NCBI GenBank assembly: GCA_900768075.1
Contig: CAAGBN010000028.1
Span: forward strand, 1-64,000
DNA length: 64,000 nt
DNA from: Clostridia bacterium
Lineage (GTDB): Bacteria > Bacillota > Clostridia > Oscillospirales > Acutalibacteraceae
Direction of reading: 5' to 3'
Shown: in pieces, positions 15,229 through 24,350 of the stretch
How positions within the stretch are numbered: the first letter of the stretch is position 1
Layout of the letters: the number at the start of each line of letters is the position of its first letter
The notes under the pieces: model-generated
What the model was told of the DNA's origin: nothing
Database searches by the model: none
The model's input: only the letters and a program-made list of their open reading frames with translations
Translations under genes and position numbers: made by a program

Positions 15229-18126
15229 ATGGTTAAAAAAATTAATAAGACTTGGGATGACAACAGATATATAATATATTCTTTTCTTGCAACAGCAGGT
15301 ACTATGCTGATTATCTTTTTCTGTAATCAGATGATTCCTTTCGGTGATAAAACCATATTGAGAATGGATCTTTATCATCAGTACGGACCTTTGTTTGCTG
15401 AGCTTTATGAGCGAATCGTAAATGGTGCTTCGCTTACTTATTCCTGGGTATCAGGTCTTGGCAGCTGCTTTTTAGGTAACTATTTCAATTATCTTTCAAG
15501 CCCCATAGGTGCAATTATTCTTGTTCTCGGTCATAAGAATATGCCTGAAGCTATTGCGGCTATGATTCTTATTAAAGCTGCCTTATCTGCGTCGACTTTC
15601 ACGTATTATCTCAAGCGTTCACTTAAAAGTCAGTCCTTCGTTTCAACGGCCTTTGGTATAATGTATGCTTTTTGTGCTTATATGCTGGCTTATTATTGGA
15701 ATGTAATGTGGCTTGATGCTATGGTGCTTCTGCCTGTAGTTCTTCTCGGTATTGAAAGAATTATCAATCACGGCAAGCCTGCCACTTATATTGTGGGCCT
15801 TGCCCTTACAATGTTCTCAAACTATTATATGTCTTATATGCTTTGCATTTTCTCTGTCATATACTTCATATATTATTTCGCAGTCAATAATTCTGTTGAT
15901 TCTCTTGTTAACCGCCGTGCAGAAACCGACAGCTTTATTGCTAAGCTGTTCAACAATAAATTTATCCGCAGTGGCACAATATTTGCACTCGCTTCTTTTG
16001 CTGCGGCAGGTCTTATGGCTTGTGTTCTTATTCCTGTATACGGTGTATTGAAGTCAAGCTCCGCAACTTCAGGTACTTTCCCCACTGACCCTGATTCTTA
16101 TTTCAAGTTTTTTGACTTTTTTGCAAACCATTTTGCAGCTCTTACAACAACAATCAGAAGCAGTGGCGAAGATGTTTTACCTAACGTTTACTGCGGTGTG
16201 CTTGCAATTATTCTTGCTCCTTTATACTTCTTCACGAAGAGTATTTCAAAAAAAGAGAAGATTGCAACTCTTACACTTTTGGCTGTAATCTATTTTTCAT
16301 TCAACATCAATATGGCAAACTATGTATGGCACGGCTTCCATTATCCAAATGACCTGCCTTACAGACAGTCATTTATTTATTCTTTCGTTCTGCTGATAAT
16401 GGCTTATAAGACTTTCATTCGTCTTAGAGAGTTCAAAGCAAAGGAAATCGGTGTTGTTGGTGCAATTCTGGTTGCGTTCGTTGTTTTTGTAGAAAAGCTT
16501 ACCTCAAAAAATGTAACAACAGCTACAATTCTTCTCACACTTATTCTTATTGTTTTATATGTGGTTGTACTGACGATCTTCAAAGACAAGAAATATCAGG
16601 CGGCTTCAGTTGCGGCTTTACTCGTGGTTTGTGTTTGCAGTGAGGCTGTTATGTGCGACGCCACAGCTCTTAGTATTTCTGTCGATAAAACACCTTATGT
16701 TTCTGATCTTGACGATTTTAACAGCATTAAAAACGGTCTCGATGAAATCGAAAACGGAGATTTTTACCGTATGGAGCTCACAGACCTGAGAACACGAATG
16801 GATCCGTCCTGGTATTATTATAACGGTGTGTCTGTATTCTCTTCTATGGCTTCAGAGCCTGTTGCAAATCTTCAGGATGACCTTGGTATGATGAGCAACC
16901 GAATCAACAGCTACACTTATAATCCGCAGACACCTGTTTATAATATGATGTTTGCTCTTAAATATATTGTAAACAACGAAACTCCTAATGTGTTATCATC
17001 ACCCTATTATTCAAGTGTAATTGGAAATGATACATTCCAGGCATATAAAAACGTCTATAATCTGCCTATTGCTTATTGTGTTAATTATGAAATCGCTGAC
17101 TGGGCAACTGAAACATATATGGACGAGTGGAAATACGAAACCTCCTCTGACCCGTTCCAGCTTCAGGGCGAATTCTTCAATATCGCAACAGGATACGGCA
17201 ACCCCTTTGAAAAACTTGATCTTTCTTATATTTCATACAGCAATATAAAGCCCTTTACTGAGGATATCTCATCTACAACATTCTACTTCCAGAAGGATAA
17301 TACCTCAGCTGATGCGAGCACAACATTCTATATCAACACTGAAAAAGAGGGTAATGTCTATATTGACTTCGATATAACAGGTTCAAATGACAAAAGCGTT
17401 ATCATTAACACCTCTCTCGGTACTATAACTCAGAATGCAGACCAGGAGTGCTTGCTTGACCTCGGCAGATATCAGGCAAATGAAACTATTTCAATTACTA
17501 TCCCCTACAATGAATCAAGCGGTACGGTTAAGCTTTTTGCTTACACTCTCAATGATAAGGTATTCAAAAAAGGTTATGAGAAGCTCACTGAGGGTCAGAT
17601 AATCACTGATGTATTTGAAGATAACTATATTAAGGGCAAGGTTGTTACAACAACAGATTCTCTGCTTTATACCTCTATTCCTTATGATAAGGGCTGGAGC
17701 GTATATATCGACGGCGAAAAGGTCGACAGTGACGATATAGTTAAAATCGGCGATGCAATGCTCGGTGTCAACATTGAAAGAGGCTCACATATTGTTGAAT
17801 TCAAATTCAATGCATTCGGCCTTAAGTCAGGTTTAATCATTTCCTTTGCAACTGCTTGTATGCTTCTTGCTGTTTATCTGTTTATAAGCAAGAGAAAGAA
17901 GCAGGGTAAAAAGCCACTGCTTCCTGCTTACCCCAAGATGGGAATGAAATATTCAACTAAGGTATTTCTCCCTGAGCGTAAAAGCCCCGATGCTGTAATA
18001 GTACCTACAGTTGAAAACGTTGCCTTGGATAAGCCTGCTAAAAAGATTGAAAAGAAACTTCCTGAAAAAGAAATCATCAGACCTGAAAATACAGTCAAAC
18101 GTGAAATTATTACACCCGACAGATGA
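15229..18126 (+). CDS. YfhO-family polytopic membrane protein (GT-C-like)
   Basis: The 965-residue protein has a short cytoplasmic N-terminus and about a dozen transmembrane helices in the first half. A large extracellular beta-rich region follows (about residues 470-860), then a last helix (about 866-886) and a basic Lys/Pro-rich cytoplasmic tail of about 79 residues. The first loop contains DLYHQYGPLFAELYERI, typical of the YfhO family. Bacillus YfhO is implicated in glycosylating lipoteichoic acid with a lipid-linked sugar. A glycosyltransferase role here is inferred from the family. It is transcribed alone, divergent from spoIIIA, ending at a bidirectional terminator shared with the SASP gene. 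Confidence 0.85.
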   Translation: MVKKINKTWDDNRYIIYSFLATAGTMLIIFFCNQMIPFGDKTILRMDLYHQYGPLFAELYERIVNGASLTYSWVSGLGSCFLGNYFNYLSSPIGAIILVLGHKNMPEAIAAMILIKAALSASTFTYYLKRSLKSQSFVSTAFGIMYAFCAYMLAYYWNVMWLDAMVLLPVVLLGIERIINHGKPATYIVGLALTMFSNYYMSYMLCIFSVIYFIYYFAVNNSVDSLVNRRAETDSFIAKLFNNKFIRSGTIFALASFAAAGLMACVLIPVYGVLKSSSATSGTFPTDPDSYFKFFDFFANHFAALTTTIRSSGEDVLPNVYCGVLAIILAPLYFFTKSISKKEKIATLTLLAVIYFSFNINMANYVWHGFHYPNDLPYRQSFIYSFVLLIMAYKTFIRLREFKAKEIGVVGAILVAFVVFVEKLTSKNVTTATILLTLILIVLYVVVLTIFKDKKYQAASVAALLVVCVCSEAVMCDATALSISVDKTPYVSDLDDFNSIKNGLDEIENGDFYRMELTDLRTRMDPSWYYYNGVSVFSSMASEPVANLQDDLGMMSNRINSYTYNPQTPVYNMMFALKYIVNNETPNVLSSPYYSSVIGNDTFQAYKNVYNLPIAYCVNYEIADWATETYMDEWKYETSSDPFQLQGEFFNIATGYGNPFEKLDLSYISYSNIKPFTEDISSTTFYFQKDNTSADASTTFYINTEKEGNVYIDFDITGSNDKSVIINTSLGTITQNADQECLLDLGRYQANETISITIPYNESSGTVKLFAYTLNDKVFKKGYEKLTEGQIITDVFEDNYIKGKVVTTTDSLLYTSIPYDKGWSVYIDGEKVDSDDIVKIGDAMLGVNIERGSHIVEFKFNAFGLKSGLIISFATACMLLAVYLFISKRKKQGKKPLLPAYPKMGMKYSTKVFLPERKSPDAVIVPTVENVALDKPAKKIEKKLPEKEIIRPENTVKREIITPDR

Positions 18127-18129
18127 TAT

Positions 18130-18157
18130 AAAGCCCTCCGAATTAACGGAGGGCTTT
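18130..18157. terminator. Bidirectional terminator between yfhO-like gene and SASP gene
   Basis: A perfect 11-bp inverted repeat (18130-18140 and 18147-18157, core GCCCTCCG/CGGAGGGC) with a 6-base loop sits between convergent genes. Short T-rich tails flank it on both strands. Confidence 0.8.
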
Positions 18158-18174
18158 AAGCTTAATATGAATAT

Positions 18175-18372
18175 TTATTTCATATTTCTTTCGTATGATT
18201 CGATCATTTTCTTAACCATCTGACCGCCAACAGAACCTGCTTCACGTGATGTGAGGTCGCCGTTGTAACCCTGCTTAAGATTTACGCCTACTTCTGACGC
18301 AGCTTCCATCTTGAACTTGTTGAGAGCCTCTCTTGCTTCGGGTACTACACTCTTATTTGAGCTCTTAGCCAT
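18175..18372 (-). CDS. Alpha/beta-type small acid-soluble spore protein
   Basis: The 65-residue protein binds and protects DNA in the dormant spore. It shows both conserved SASP blocks: EAASEVGV, which is close to the germination-protease site E-(I/F)-A-S-E, and DLTSREAGSVGGQMVKKMI. AAAGGAG lies 10 bases upstream of the chosen ATG. An ATG five bases earlier is in a different frame. It is monocistronic and convergent with the yfhO-like gene. Forespore sigma-G control is expected from the family, but I did not find a convincing sigma-G promoter. Confidence 0.96.
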   Translation of the reverse strand: MAKSSNKSVVPEAREALNKFKMEAASEVGVNLKQGYNGDLTSREAGSVGGQMVKKMIESYERNMK

Positions 18373-18521
18373 TTCATATTCACTCCTTTGTGAAATTTAT
18401 CATTGCGTTTGCCTTATTATTGTGTGAGAGTTTATCTTCAATATTTGTGTTATATTTTTCCTTGTTGTGATATTTTCATTAAAATTTTATTACATATTAT
18501 TGGAATATTTTTCAAATATCC

Positions 18522-18550
18522 TTGCATAATATACAAAAATGATATATAAT
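18522..18550 (+). promoter_or_regulatory. Sigma-A-type promoter of PHP phosphatase-transporter operon
   Basis: TTGCAT (18522-18527) and a perfect TATAAT (18545-18550) have a 17-base spacer. The ATG at 18579 follows 28 bases later, with AAAGGAGGAG in between. Confidence 0.8.
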
Positions 18551-18578
18551 AGGCAGAAATATTAAAGGAGGAGTATAT

Positions 18579-19391
18579 ATGCTGAATAAAAGGATAATCG
18601 ATATGCACACACATTCCGATAATTCACCTGACGGTATACACTCCCCTATGTATATGTGCGAGAGAGCTGTTGACAAAGGACTGAGAGCTCTTGCAATCAC
18701 CGATCACTGTGAAATCAACGTTTTCGCTGAACAGAAATATGCAAGCAGTGTCTTTCACTCTTATTTTGAAACTGCAAAGGCAAGAATTTCATTCGAGGGT
18801 CAGCTCTTGGTTTTACACGGACTTGAAATTGCTCAGATTACAAGCAATATGCAGTTGAGTGATATGATTGTAAATAAATATCCTTATGATTATATTCTCG
18901 GCAGTGTGCACACACCGAGAGGCTTTGATGAGGATATCAAAGAAATTGATTATAGCAAGCTTGATGTTTACGAGTTTATGAATAACTATTTTGATGAACT
19001 TACTGAGCTTGCGGCATGGCACGGCTGTGATGCTCTTGCTCACATAACCTGCCCTATGCGAAGAATTCAGGGCTATCATAAGATTGATTTTGATTATGAT
19101 AAGGTCAGCGAGAGTCTTGACAGATTGCTTCTTGCAATTATCAATAACGGCAAGGCTCTTGAAATTAATACATCAGGTCTCCGACAGGATATCAACCGTC
19201 TTATGCCTGAAGAAAGAATCATCAGACGCTATAAAGAGCTTGGCGGAAAATTGATTACAATCGGCTCAGATGCTCACAATGTAATGGATATCGGTGAAGG
19301 CATCGAGGAAGCTATGAAGATTATTAAAGAATGCGGTTTTGATAAAATTACATTTTATGTCAACCGCCAATCGATGCAAATAGATATATGA
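18579..19391 (+). CDS. PHP-domain phosphoesterase, histidinol-phosphatase-like
   Basis: The 270-residue PHP-fold metalloenzyme has metal-ligand motifs MHTHSDNSPDG (His10 and His12), ITDHCE, HGLEIAQI, GSVHTPRG, AHITCPMRR and the C-terminal GSDAHN. The set and length match HisK-type histidinol-phosphate phosphatases, the last-but-one step of histidine synthesis. No other his genes are nearby, so another phosphomonoester substrate is possible. A strong Shine-Dalgarno sequence (AAAGGAGGAG) and promoter lie upstream. A YfcC-type transporter begins 17 bases downstream in the same operon. Confidence 0.85.
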   Translation: MLNKRIIDMHTHSDNSPDGIHSPMYMCERAVDKGLRALAITDHCEINVFAEQKYASSVFHSYFETAKARISFEGQLLVLHGLEIAQITSNMQLSDMIVNKYPYDYILGSVHTPRGFDEDIKEIDYSKLDVYEFMNNYFDELTELAAWHGCDALAHITCPMRRIQGYHKIDFDYDKVSESLDRLLLAIINNGKALEINTSGLRQDINRLMPEERIIRRYKELGGKLITIGSDAHNVMDIGEGIEEAMKIIKECGFDKITFYVNRQSMQIDI

Positions 19392-19407
19392 GAGAGGAAA
19401 TTTAACA

Positions 19408-20892
19408 ATGCAGAATATTGACTTGAATTTAGGTATTAAAATCGAAAAGAAAACCCTTATAAGCATCACTGCAATTATAGTTGGTATTATGATTTTTGCA
19501 GGTGTACTCACCCAGATTGTACCAACCGGTGTTTATGACGTTGATGCAAGCGGTGCTATTATCAACGGTACATATCACGAAATTCCAAGAGAAGAGGTCG
19601 GCTACAGCTTCTGGCGAGTATTTATAGCTCCCATCGAGTCCTTTATATATGCTACTTCAGATGCCATGACGGGTGTCCTCATCATTTTTGTTATCGTTCT
19701 TATCGGTGGTACATTCCTCATTCTTGATAAAAGCGGTGTGCTTAAATATCTGATGACGGTAATCACAAATAAGTTTTCAAATAAAAAATACGCTCTTCTT
19801 GCTGTTATGATTCTTGCTTGTATGGCACTTAGCTCCTTTGCTGGTATTCTTGAAGAGTCAGTTACCCTTGTGCCTCTAGCTGTTGCTATTGCTCTTTCTC
19901 TCGGCTGGGACTCACTTGTTGGTCTCGGTATCAGCCTTTTATCAATTGCTTTCGGTTACTCTGCGGCAACCTTTAATCCTTTCAACGTTGGTATAACACA
20001 GTCAATGGCAAACATTCCAATGTTCTCAGGTGTGTTATTCAGAATATTGGTATTTGCAGTTGTTTATGCTGTTCTTGTAGGTTTCTTCGTTTCTTACGCT
20101 AAGAAAATTGAAAAAAATCCTACAAAATCACTTTTCTACGAAAGCGACAAAAAGCTCAAGGACAGACTTCTCAATGAAGCTGAAACCAAGAAAGCTCTTG
20201 CTAACCCCAATCTTCCTAAAGCATCAAGAACTTTCGGCTATTCAATGCTTGCAGTGCTTGTTATAACTGTATGCTGTCTCGTCGCTAATATATTTATTGA
20301 AAATTCAACTGTTTCAGATATTATCGGCTATATGCCTCTTGCTTCAATGGCAATTTTATTCACTGCCGGCGGTCTCAGAGCAGGTTATATTTCAGGCATC
20401 AGAGGTAAAGAGCTTCTCAGTGGTTTTACAACCGGTGTTAAAACCATTCTTCCTGTAGCACCTGTAATTATATTTATTATCAGTGTTACATACATACTTA
20501 AATCAGGTAAAATTATTGATACTATTCTTTACACAGTTTACAATGCAATTCAGAATGTAAACCCCTTCGTTTCTATCATTATCATTTTCTTTGTAATCTG
20601 TATCTTCGAGTTTTTTATCGGTAGCGGTTCAGCAAAGGCTTTCCTCCTTATGCCGATTCTTCTTCCTCTCGTTGATATGATCGGTATCGGCAGACAGAAT
20701 CTTATAGTTGCTTTCTGCATCAGCGACGGCTTCTGTAATGTCCTCTTCCCCACAAACGGAATTCTTATGATAGCTCTCGGTATGATTAATATTTCCTATA
20801 TCAAATACTTCAGAGCAACCTGGAAGCTCTTTGCTTTAGAGTTTATTGCCGCAATCGGTCTGTTGCTTTTAGGACAGGCTATCGGATACTAA
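19408..20892 (+). CDS. YfcC/DcuC-superfamily membrane transporter
   Basis: The 494-residue protein has roughly 12 transmembrane helices. It shows signature segments of the YfcC family: TQIVPTGVYDVDASG after the first helix, FAGILEESVTLVPLAVA, YSAATFNPFNVGITQSMA, and SGSAKAFLLMPILLPL near the C-terminus. This family sits with DcuC C4-dicarboxylate carriers, and some members are predicted to move amino acids or peptides. The substrate here is unknown. Co-transcription with the PHP phosphatase may hint at an amino-acid-related role, but that is only inference. Confidence 0.85.
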   Translation: MQNIDLNLGIKIEKKTLISITAIIVGIMIFAGVLTQIVPTGVYDVDASGAIINGTYHEIPREEVGYSFWRVFIAPIESFIYATSDAMTGVLIIFVIVLIGGTFLILDKSGVLKYLMTVITNKFSNKKYALLAVMILACMALSSFAGILEESVTLVPLAVAIALSLGWDSLVGLGISLLSIAFGYSAATFNPFNVGITQSMANIPMFSGVLFRILVFAVVYAVLVGFFVSYAKKIEKNPTKSLFYESDKKLKDRLLNEAETKKALANPNLPKASRTFGYSMLAVLVITVCCLVANIFIENSTVSDIIGYMPLASMAILFTAGGLRAGYISGIRGKELLSGFTTGVKTILPVAPVIIFIISVTYILKSGKIIDTILYTVYNAIQNVNPFVSIIIIFFVICIFEFFIGSGSAKAFLLMPILLPLVDMIGIGRQNLIVAFCISDGFCNVLFPTNGILMIALGMINISYIKYFRATWKLFALEFIAAIGLLLLGQAIGY

Positions 20893-20908
20893 AAGAGATT
20901 AAAATTAA

Positions 20909-20948
20909 AAGAGATATCTTACTGAAAAGTAGGATATCTCTTATTTTT
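20909..20948 (+). terminator. Rho-independent terminator after the YfcC-type gene
   Basis: AAGAGATATC (20909-20918) pairs with GATATCTCTT (20933-20942), extended by four inner pairs, and is followed by ATTTTTT on the plus strand. It overlaps the end region of the convergent alpha-glucosidase gene. Confidence 0.82.
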
Positions 20949-22612
20949 TATTTGATTATATATACTCTCGTTTCATAGGGCTTGGTTGTGAAGGAATTAC
21001 CGTTGATTTTGTTGTCAGTGTAGTTGCTGAGCACTAATTCTGCTTTAGATAAATCGAAGTTATCGGGAGCCTTGAATTCAATAGGCTTTTCACTGAAAGA
21101 GCATACAACAAGCATTTTCTCGCCTGCAAGCTTTCTTGTGTAAGCAAAAATCTTACCCTTAGTCTTCACTGTATCATAATCGCCGTATTTAACGATATCG
21201 TTTTCTTTGCGGAATCTGAGAAGCTTTTTGTAGTAATTGAGAATTGAATCTTCGTTTTCAGACTCTGCTTTAACATTGATTTCCGTATAGTTTGGATTAA
21301 TCTCAAACCAAGGCTCATCAGCTGTAGTAAAGCCTGCATTTTTACTGCTATCCCAATGCATAGGAGTTCTTGCATTATCTCTTGAAGCGTACATACAGAA
21401 CTTCATTGTAATTTTCTCAGGTATATGCAGCTTCTTGAACATCGCATAGTTATTGAAAGACGATACATCCTTATATCTGTCTATTGAGTGAATTCTCGGA
21501 TTGGTCATACCGATTTCCTGACCCTGATAAATAAAAGGTGTACCACTCTGACAGATGTACATTGTAGCAAGCATTTTGCCACTTTCTGTACGGTATTTCT
21601 CGCTACCATATCGAGAGATGATTCTCGGTTGGTCGTGGTTTTCGAGATAGTTAGCGTTCCATGCTATACCATATAATGACTTCTGCCAGTTGTTATATAC
21701 TTTCTTGAGTTTGCCGAGCCTGAATGGCGTTACTATCCAGTTAGTAATAACGTTATCACAGCCCATATGCTCAAAATGGAACATCATATTAAGAAGCTGT
21801 CCGTCACCCTCTTTTATAAACTCAAGAGCTTTTTTTGGAGTCATCATAGGTGCTTCACCGACTGTAAAGCAATCGTACTCATCATATACTTCTCTGAATT
21901 CTTTAAGATATTTCTTTAAGTTGGGGCCGTTCATATAATGCTCAATACCTGTTGCAGTCGGCATGGGGAAGCCATTAGGTAATCCCGGCTTTTTAGAGAT
22001 AAAAGTAATTACGTCCTCACGGAAGCCGTCAACGCCCATATCAAGCCAGAATCGGATGATATCTTTAACCTCTTGTCTTACTTTAGGATTATCCATATTT
22101 AAATCAGGCTGACCCTTGGCAAATACGTGAAGATAATATTTGTCTATTTCCTTACAATATTCCCATGCCTTGCCCTGAAAGGTTGATAACCAGTTATTAG
22201 GCTCTTTACCGGGCTTTCTGCCTTTGCGCCATATGTAGTAATCGTGATAAGGGTTATCCTCCCCTTTTTTGCTTTCTTTAAACCAATTATGCTCATCTGA
22301 TGTATGATTGACTACAAGGTCCATAATCACCTTTAAATCTCTTTTGTGAGCTTCATCGAGCAAAGTCTTGAACTCATCCAATGTGCCGTAATCAGGGGAA
22401 ATATCGCGATAATCTGCAATATCATATCCATAGTCAGCATTAGGCGACGGATAAAGCGGTGAAAACCATATTGCATCCACACCTAAGTCCTTGATATAGT
22501 CAAGCTTTGAAATAATACCCTTGATATCGCCAATGCCGTCACCGTTGCCGTCGCAGAAGCTGCGGGGCCATATCTGATAAACGGACATTTCCTTATACCA
22601 TTTTCTATCCAT
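20948..22612 (-). CDS. GH13 alpha-glucosidase (oligo-1,6-glucosidase type)
   Basis: The 554-residue cytoplasmic enzyme hydrolyses alpha-glucosidic bonds of short oligosaccharides. It has the full (beta/alpha)8 GH13 motif set: DLVVNHTSDEH, the QPDLN motif, nucleophile Asp200 in GFREDV, acid Glu253 in VGEAP, and transition-state Asp327 in ENHDQPR. Val201 after the nucleophile is the residue associated with alpha-1,6 preference in this subfamily, so isomaltose-type substrates are likely (inference). No signal peptide is present. A GPH transporter is directly upstream, pointing to import and cleavage of a short sugar. A terminator hairpin runs directly into its AGGAGG ribosome-binding site. Confidence 0.93.
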   Translation of the reverse strand: MDRKWYKEMSVYQIWPRSFCDGNGDGIGDIKGIISKLDYIKDLGVDAIWFSPLYPSPNADYGYDIADYRDISPDYGTLDEFKTLLDEAHKRDLKVIMDLVVNHTSDEHNWFKESKKGEDNPYHDYYIWRKGRKPGKEPNNWLSTFQGKAWEYCKEIDKYYLHVFAKGQPDLNMDNPKVRQEVKDIIRFWLDMGVDGFREDVITFISKKPGLPNGFPMPTATGIEHYMNGPNLKKYLKEFREVYDEYDCFTVGEAPMMTPKKALEFIKEGDGQLLNMMFHFEHMGCDNVITNWIVTPFRLGKLKKVYNNWQKSLYGIAWNANYLENHDQPRIISRYGSEKYRTESGKMLATMYICQSGTPFIYQGQEIGMTNPRIHSIDRYKDVSSFNNYAMFKKLHIPEKITMKFCMYASRDNARTPMHWDSSKNAGFTTADEPWFEINPNYTEINVKAESENEDSILNYYKKLLRFRKENDIVKYGDYDTVKTKGKIFAYTRKLAGEKMLVVCSFSEKPIEFKAPDNFDLSKAELVLSNYTDNKINGNSFTTKPYETRVYIIK

Positions 22613-22623
22613 AAATCCTCCTA

Positions 22624-22659
22624 AAAATTTAAGGCTGTCTACAAAACATAAACAGCCTT
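22624..22659 (-). terminator. Terminator or attenuator between GPH transporter and alpha-glucosidase
   Basis: AAGGCTGT (22631-22638) and ACAGCCTT (22652-22659) form a perfect 8-bp stem with a 13-base loop. On the minus strand it is followed by TTAAATTTTT and then immediately by the AGGAGG of the downstream gene. No separate promoter was seen between the hairpin and that gene, so readthrough is presumably needed. Confidence 0.7.
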
Positions 22660-22671
22660 ATAATCATTTTC

Positions 22672-24258
22672 TTATTTTGTCTTAGCAGCTCTTCTTGCTT
22701 CGATTTCAGCAACAAGCTCTCTCTGACGCTTTTCTGTAAGTGTGTAGAAGAACATGGGAACTGCGCAAGCGAACATACTGATTACACCTGAAAGGATAAG
22801 CACGTTCCAGAGTGCATCAGGTGACTTAACAAAACCTGTTTCAGCGTCGATGCCTGCGATGCTCATTGACATAACACCGATGAATGCGCCGACAGCCATA
22901 CCGATCTTATTGATAAGTGTCTGCATAGCGAAGCAGATACCCTCGCCACGCTCGCCTGTTTTCCATTCGAGATAATCAACAGTGTCACCGATCATAGCAT
23001 AACTCATAATGTTGTTAACACCCTGAGGAATACCAAGGAGAACAAGACCGATAGCACCAACGATGAGCTTCCAGGGAGCATCATATCCTACAAAGTACAT
23101 AACAGCCATTACTACGCCACCGAAGAGGTGAACAAGGATGTATGTATATTTCTTTGTAAACTTCTTTGTAAGCCAGGGAACGAGCACTGAAGCTACAAGA
23201 CCACCGGGGATTACAAGAAGAGTAATGATACCGTATAAGCCTTCGTTTTTAAGGATGTATTTTGCAAAGTAGAGACCGCCGGTATATGAGTAAACCATTC
23301 TTGCACCACCGAGTACACCTGAAAGAACGATAAGAAGAAGCTCTTTGTTTTTGAAGAGAAGCTTAAGGTTGTGTGTGAATGAGGGGATGTTTTCATTATC
23401 AGCTGTGATGTGTTCTTTTGTGTTTTTGAAGCCGTAGAAGAACATAGGCATGGCAGCAACAACAAATACAACAGCACAAATGAAGTATGTCCATTTAAGA
23501 GTATCAGCGTTAGCCTGTACAAATTCGTTCATAACTGTTCCAACGAATGAGTTAGCTGCTTCTTCGATTGTTTTGCCCTGATTTGCAACGATGCCTGCAA
23601 TCTGATCAGCTTTATCAACTAAGATCTGATCGATGTGATCAGCTGTGTACTTATACTTAGCTGTAACTGCGTCTGTGATAATGGGTACACCAACTGTAAC
23701 GATACCAGCACCTACTGTACAAACAAGACGAACAACTGTAAGGATGTTACCTCTGACTGTTGTGTCGTTTGTAAGACAAGTAGCAAGACCCCAATAGGGA
23801 ACGTCAGCAACTGTATAGACTACAGACCAGATAACATAGAGAACTGAAATTACGGCAAATGTCCAAACTGCTTTTGCTTCGAAAATGGGAAGGAAGCAAA
23901 GAATTGTGCAAATACCGATAGGAATAGCCATCCACTTAAGGTATGGACGACATTTACCCCATTTTGTTCTTGTTTTGTCAACTACTGAACCCATGATAGG
24001 ATCATTGAATGCGTCGAATACACGTGTTGCAAGCATAAGGAATGCTACTGCAACAGCACCTTCCATTGCGCCGACCTTAACTCCGTCAGCACCGAAAAGA
24101 AGTGCGTCAGTCATGAAAACTGTAAGATATGAACCGATGATGGTACAAATGAAATTCTGACCAAAACCGGCAACACCGTATGCAACGGCTTCTTTCGGCT
24201 GTACGCCCTTACCGGGTGTTGTGCCGAAAAGTTTGTGAAGTAAAGATGTAATCTGCAT
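22672..24258 (-). CDS. GPH-family (glycoside-pentoside-hexuronide) MFS sugar transporter
   Basis: The 528-residue protein has about 12 transmembrane helices and GPH hallmarks: FDAFNDPIMGSVVDKTRTKWGKCRP in loop 2-3 and GERGEGICFAMQTLINKIG in the second half. GPH carriers import glycosides with sodium or protons. ATG 24258 is preceded by AAAGGAGAAGG. A longer reading from 24312 lacks a ribosome-binding site and overlaps the promoter. An insertion of about 60 residues between helices 6 and 7 is longer than usual. With the alpha-glucosidase downstream it likely imports an alpha-glucoside. Expression may be controlled by the palindrome at 24284-24298. Confidence 0.9.
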   Translation of the reverse strand: MQITSLLHKLFGTTPGKGVQPKEAVAYGVAGFGQNFICTIIGSYLTVFMTDALLFGADGVKVGAMEGAVAVAFLMLATRVFDAFNDPIMGSVVDKTRTKWGKCRPYLKWMAIPIGICTILCFLPIFEAKAVWTFAVISVLYVIWSVVYTVADVPYWGLATCLTNDTTVRGNILTVVRLVCTVGAGIVTVGVPIITDAVTAKYKYTADHIDQILVDKADQIAGIVANQGKTIEEAANSFVGTVMNEFVQANADTLKWTYFICAVVFVVAAMPMFFYGFKNTKEHITADNENIPSFTHNLKLLFKNKELLLIVLSGVLGGARMVYSYTGGLYFAKYILKNEGLYGIITLLVIPGGLVASVLVPWLTKKFTKKYTYILVHLFGGVVMAVMYFVGYDAPWKLIVGAIGLVLLGIPQGVNNIMSYAMIGDTVDYLEWKTGERGEGICFAMQTLINKIGMAVGAFIGVMSMSIAGIDAETGFVKSPDALWNVLILSGVISMFACAVPMFFYTLTEKRQRELVAEIEARRAAKTK

Positions 24259-24283
24259 TTTACCTTCTCCTTTTTTTAATGAT

Positions 24284-24298
24284 GTTAAATATTTTAAC
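24284..24298. promoter_or_regulatory. Possible operator palindrome at the GPH transporter promoter
   Basis: GTTAAA and TTTAAC form 6-bp arms around a 3-base centre and overlap the -10 element (24291-24296). The 11-base sequence ATTTTAACATA occurs here at 24291 and again at 24322, flanking the -35 element. This is a layout typical of repressor sites; no regulator gene is adjacent. Confidence 0.4.
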
Positions 24299-24319
24299 AT
24301 ACTACGTATCAAAAGGCAA
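24291..24319 (-). promoter_or_regulatory. Sigma-A-type promoter of the GPH transporter-alpha-glucosidase unit
   Basis: On the minus strand, TTGCCT (24314-24319) and TAAAAT (24291-24296) are separated by 17 bases, about 33 bases upstream of the ATG at 24258. Confidence 0.6.
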
Positions 24320-24350
24320 GGATTTTAACATATTATTATCAATTATTTGA

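Noticed and set aside
18373..18521. Sigma-G promoter upstream of the SASP gene
   Set aside because: It is expected from the gene family, but no pair of elements with right sequence and spacing was found, so none is claimed.
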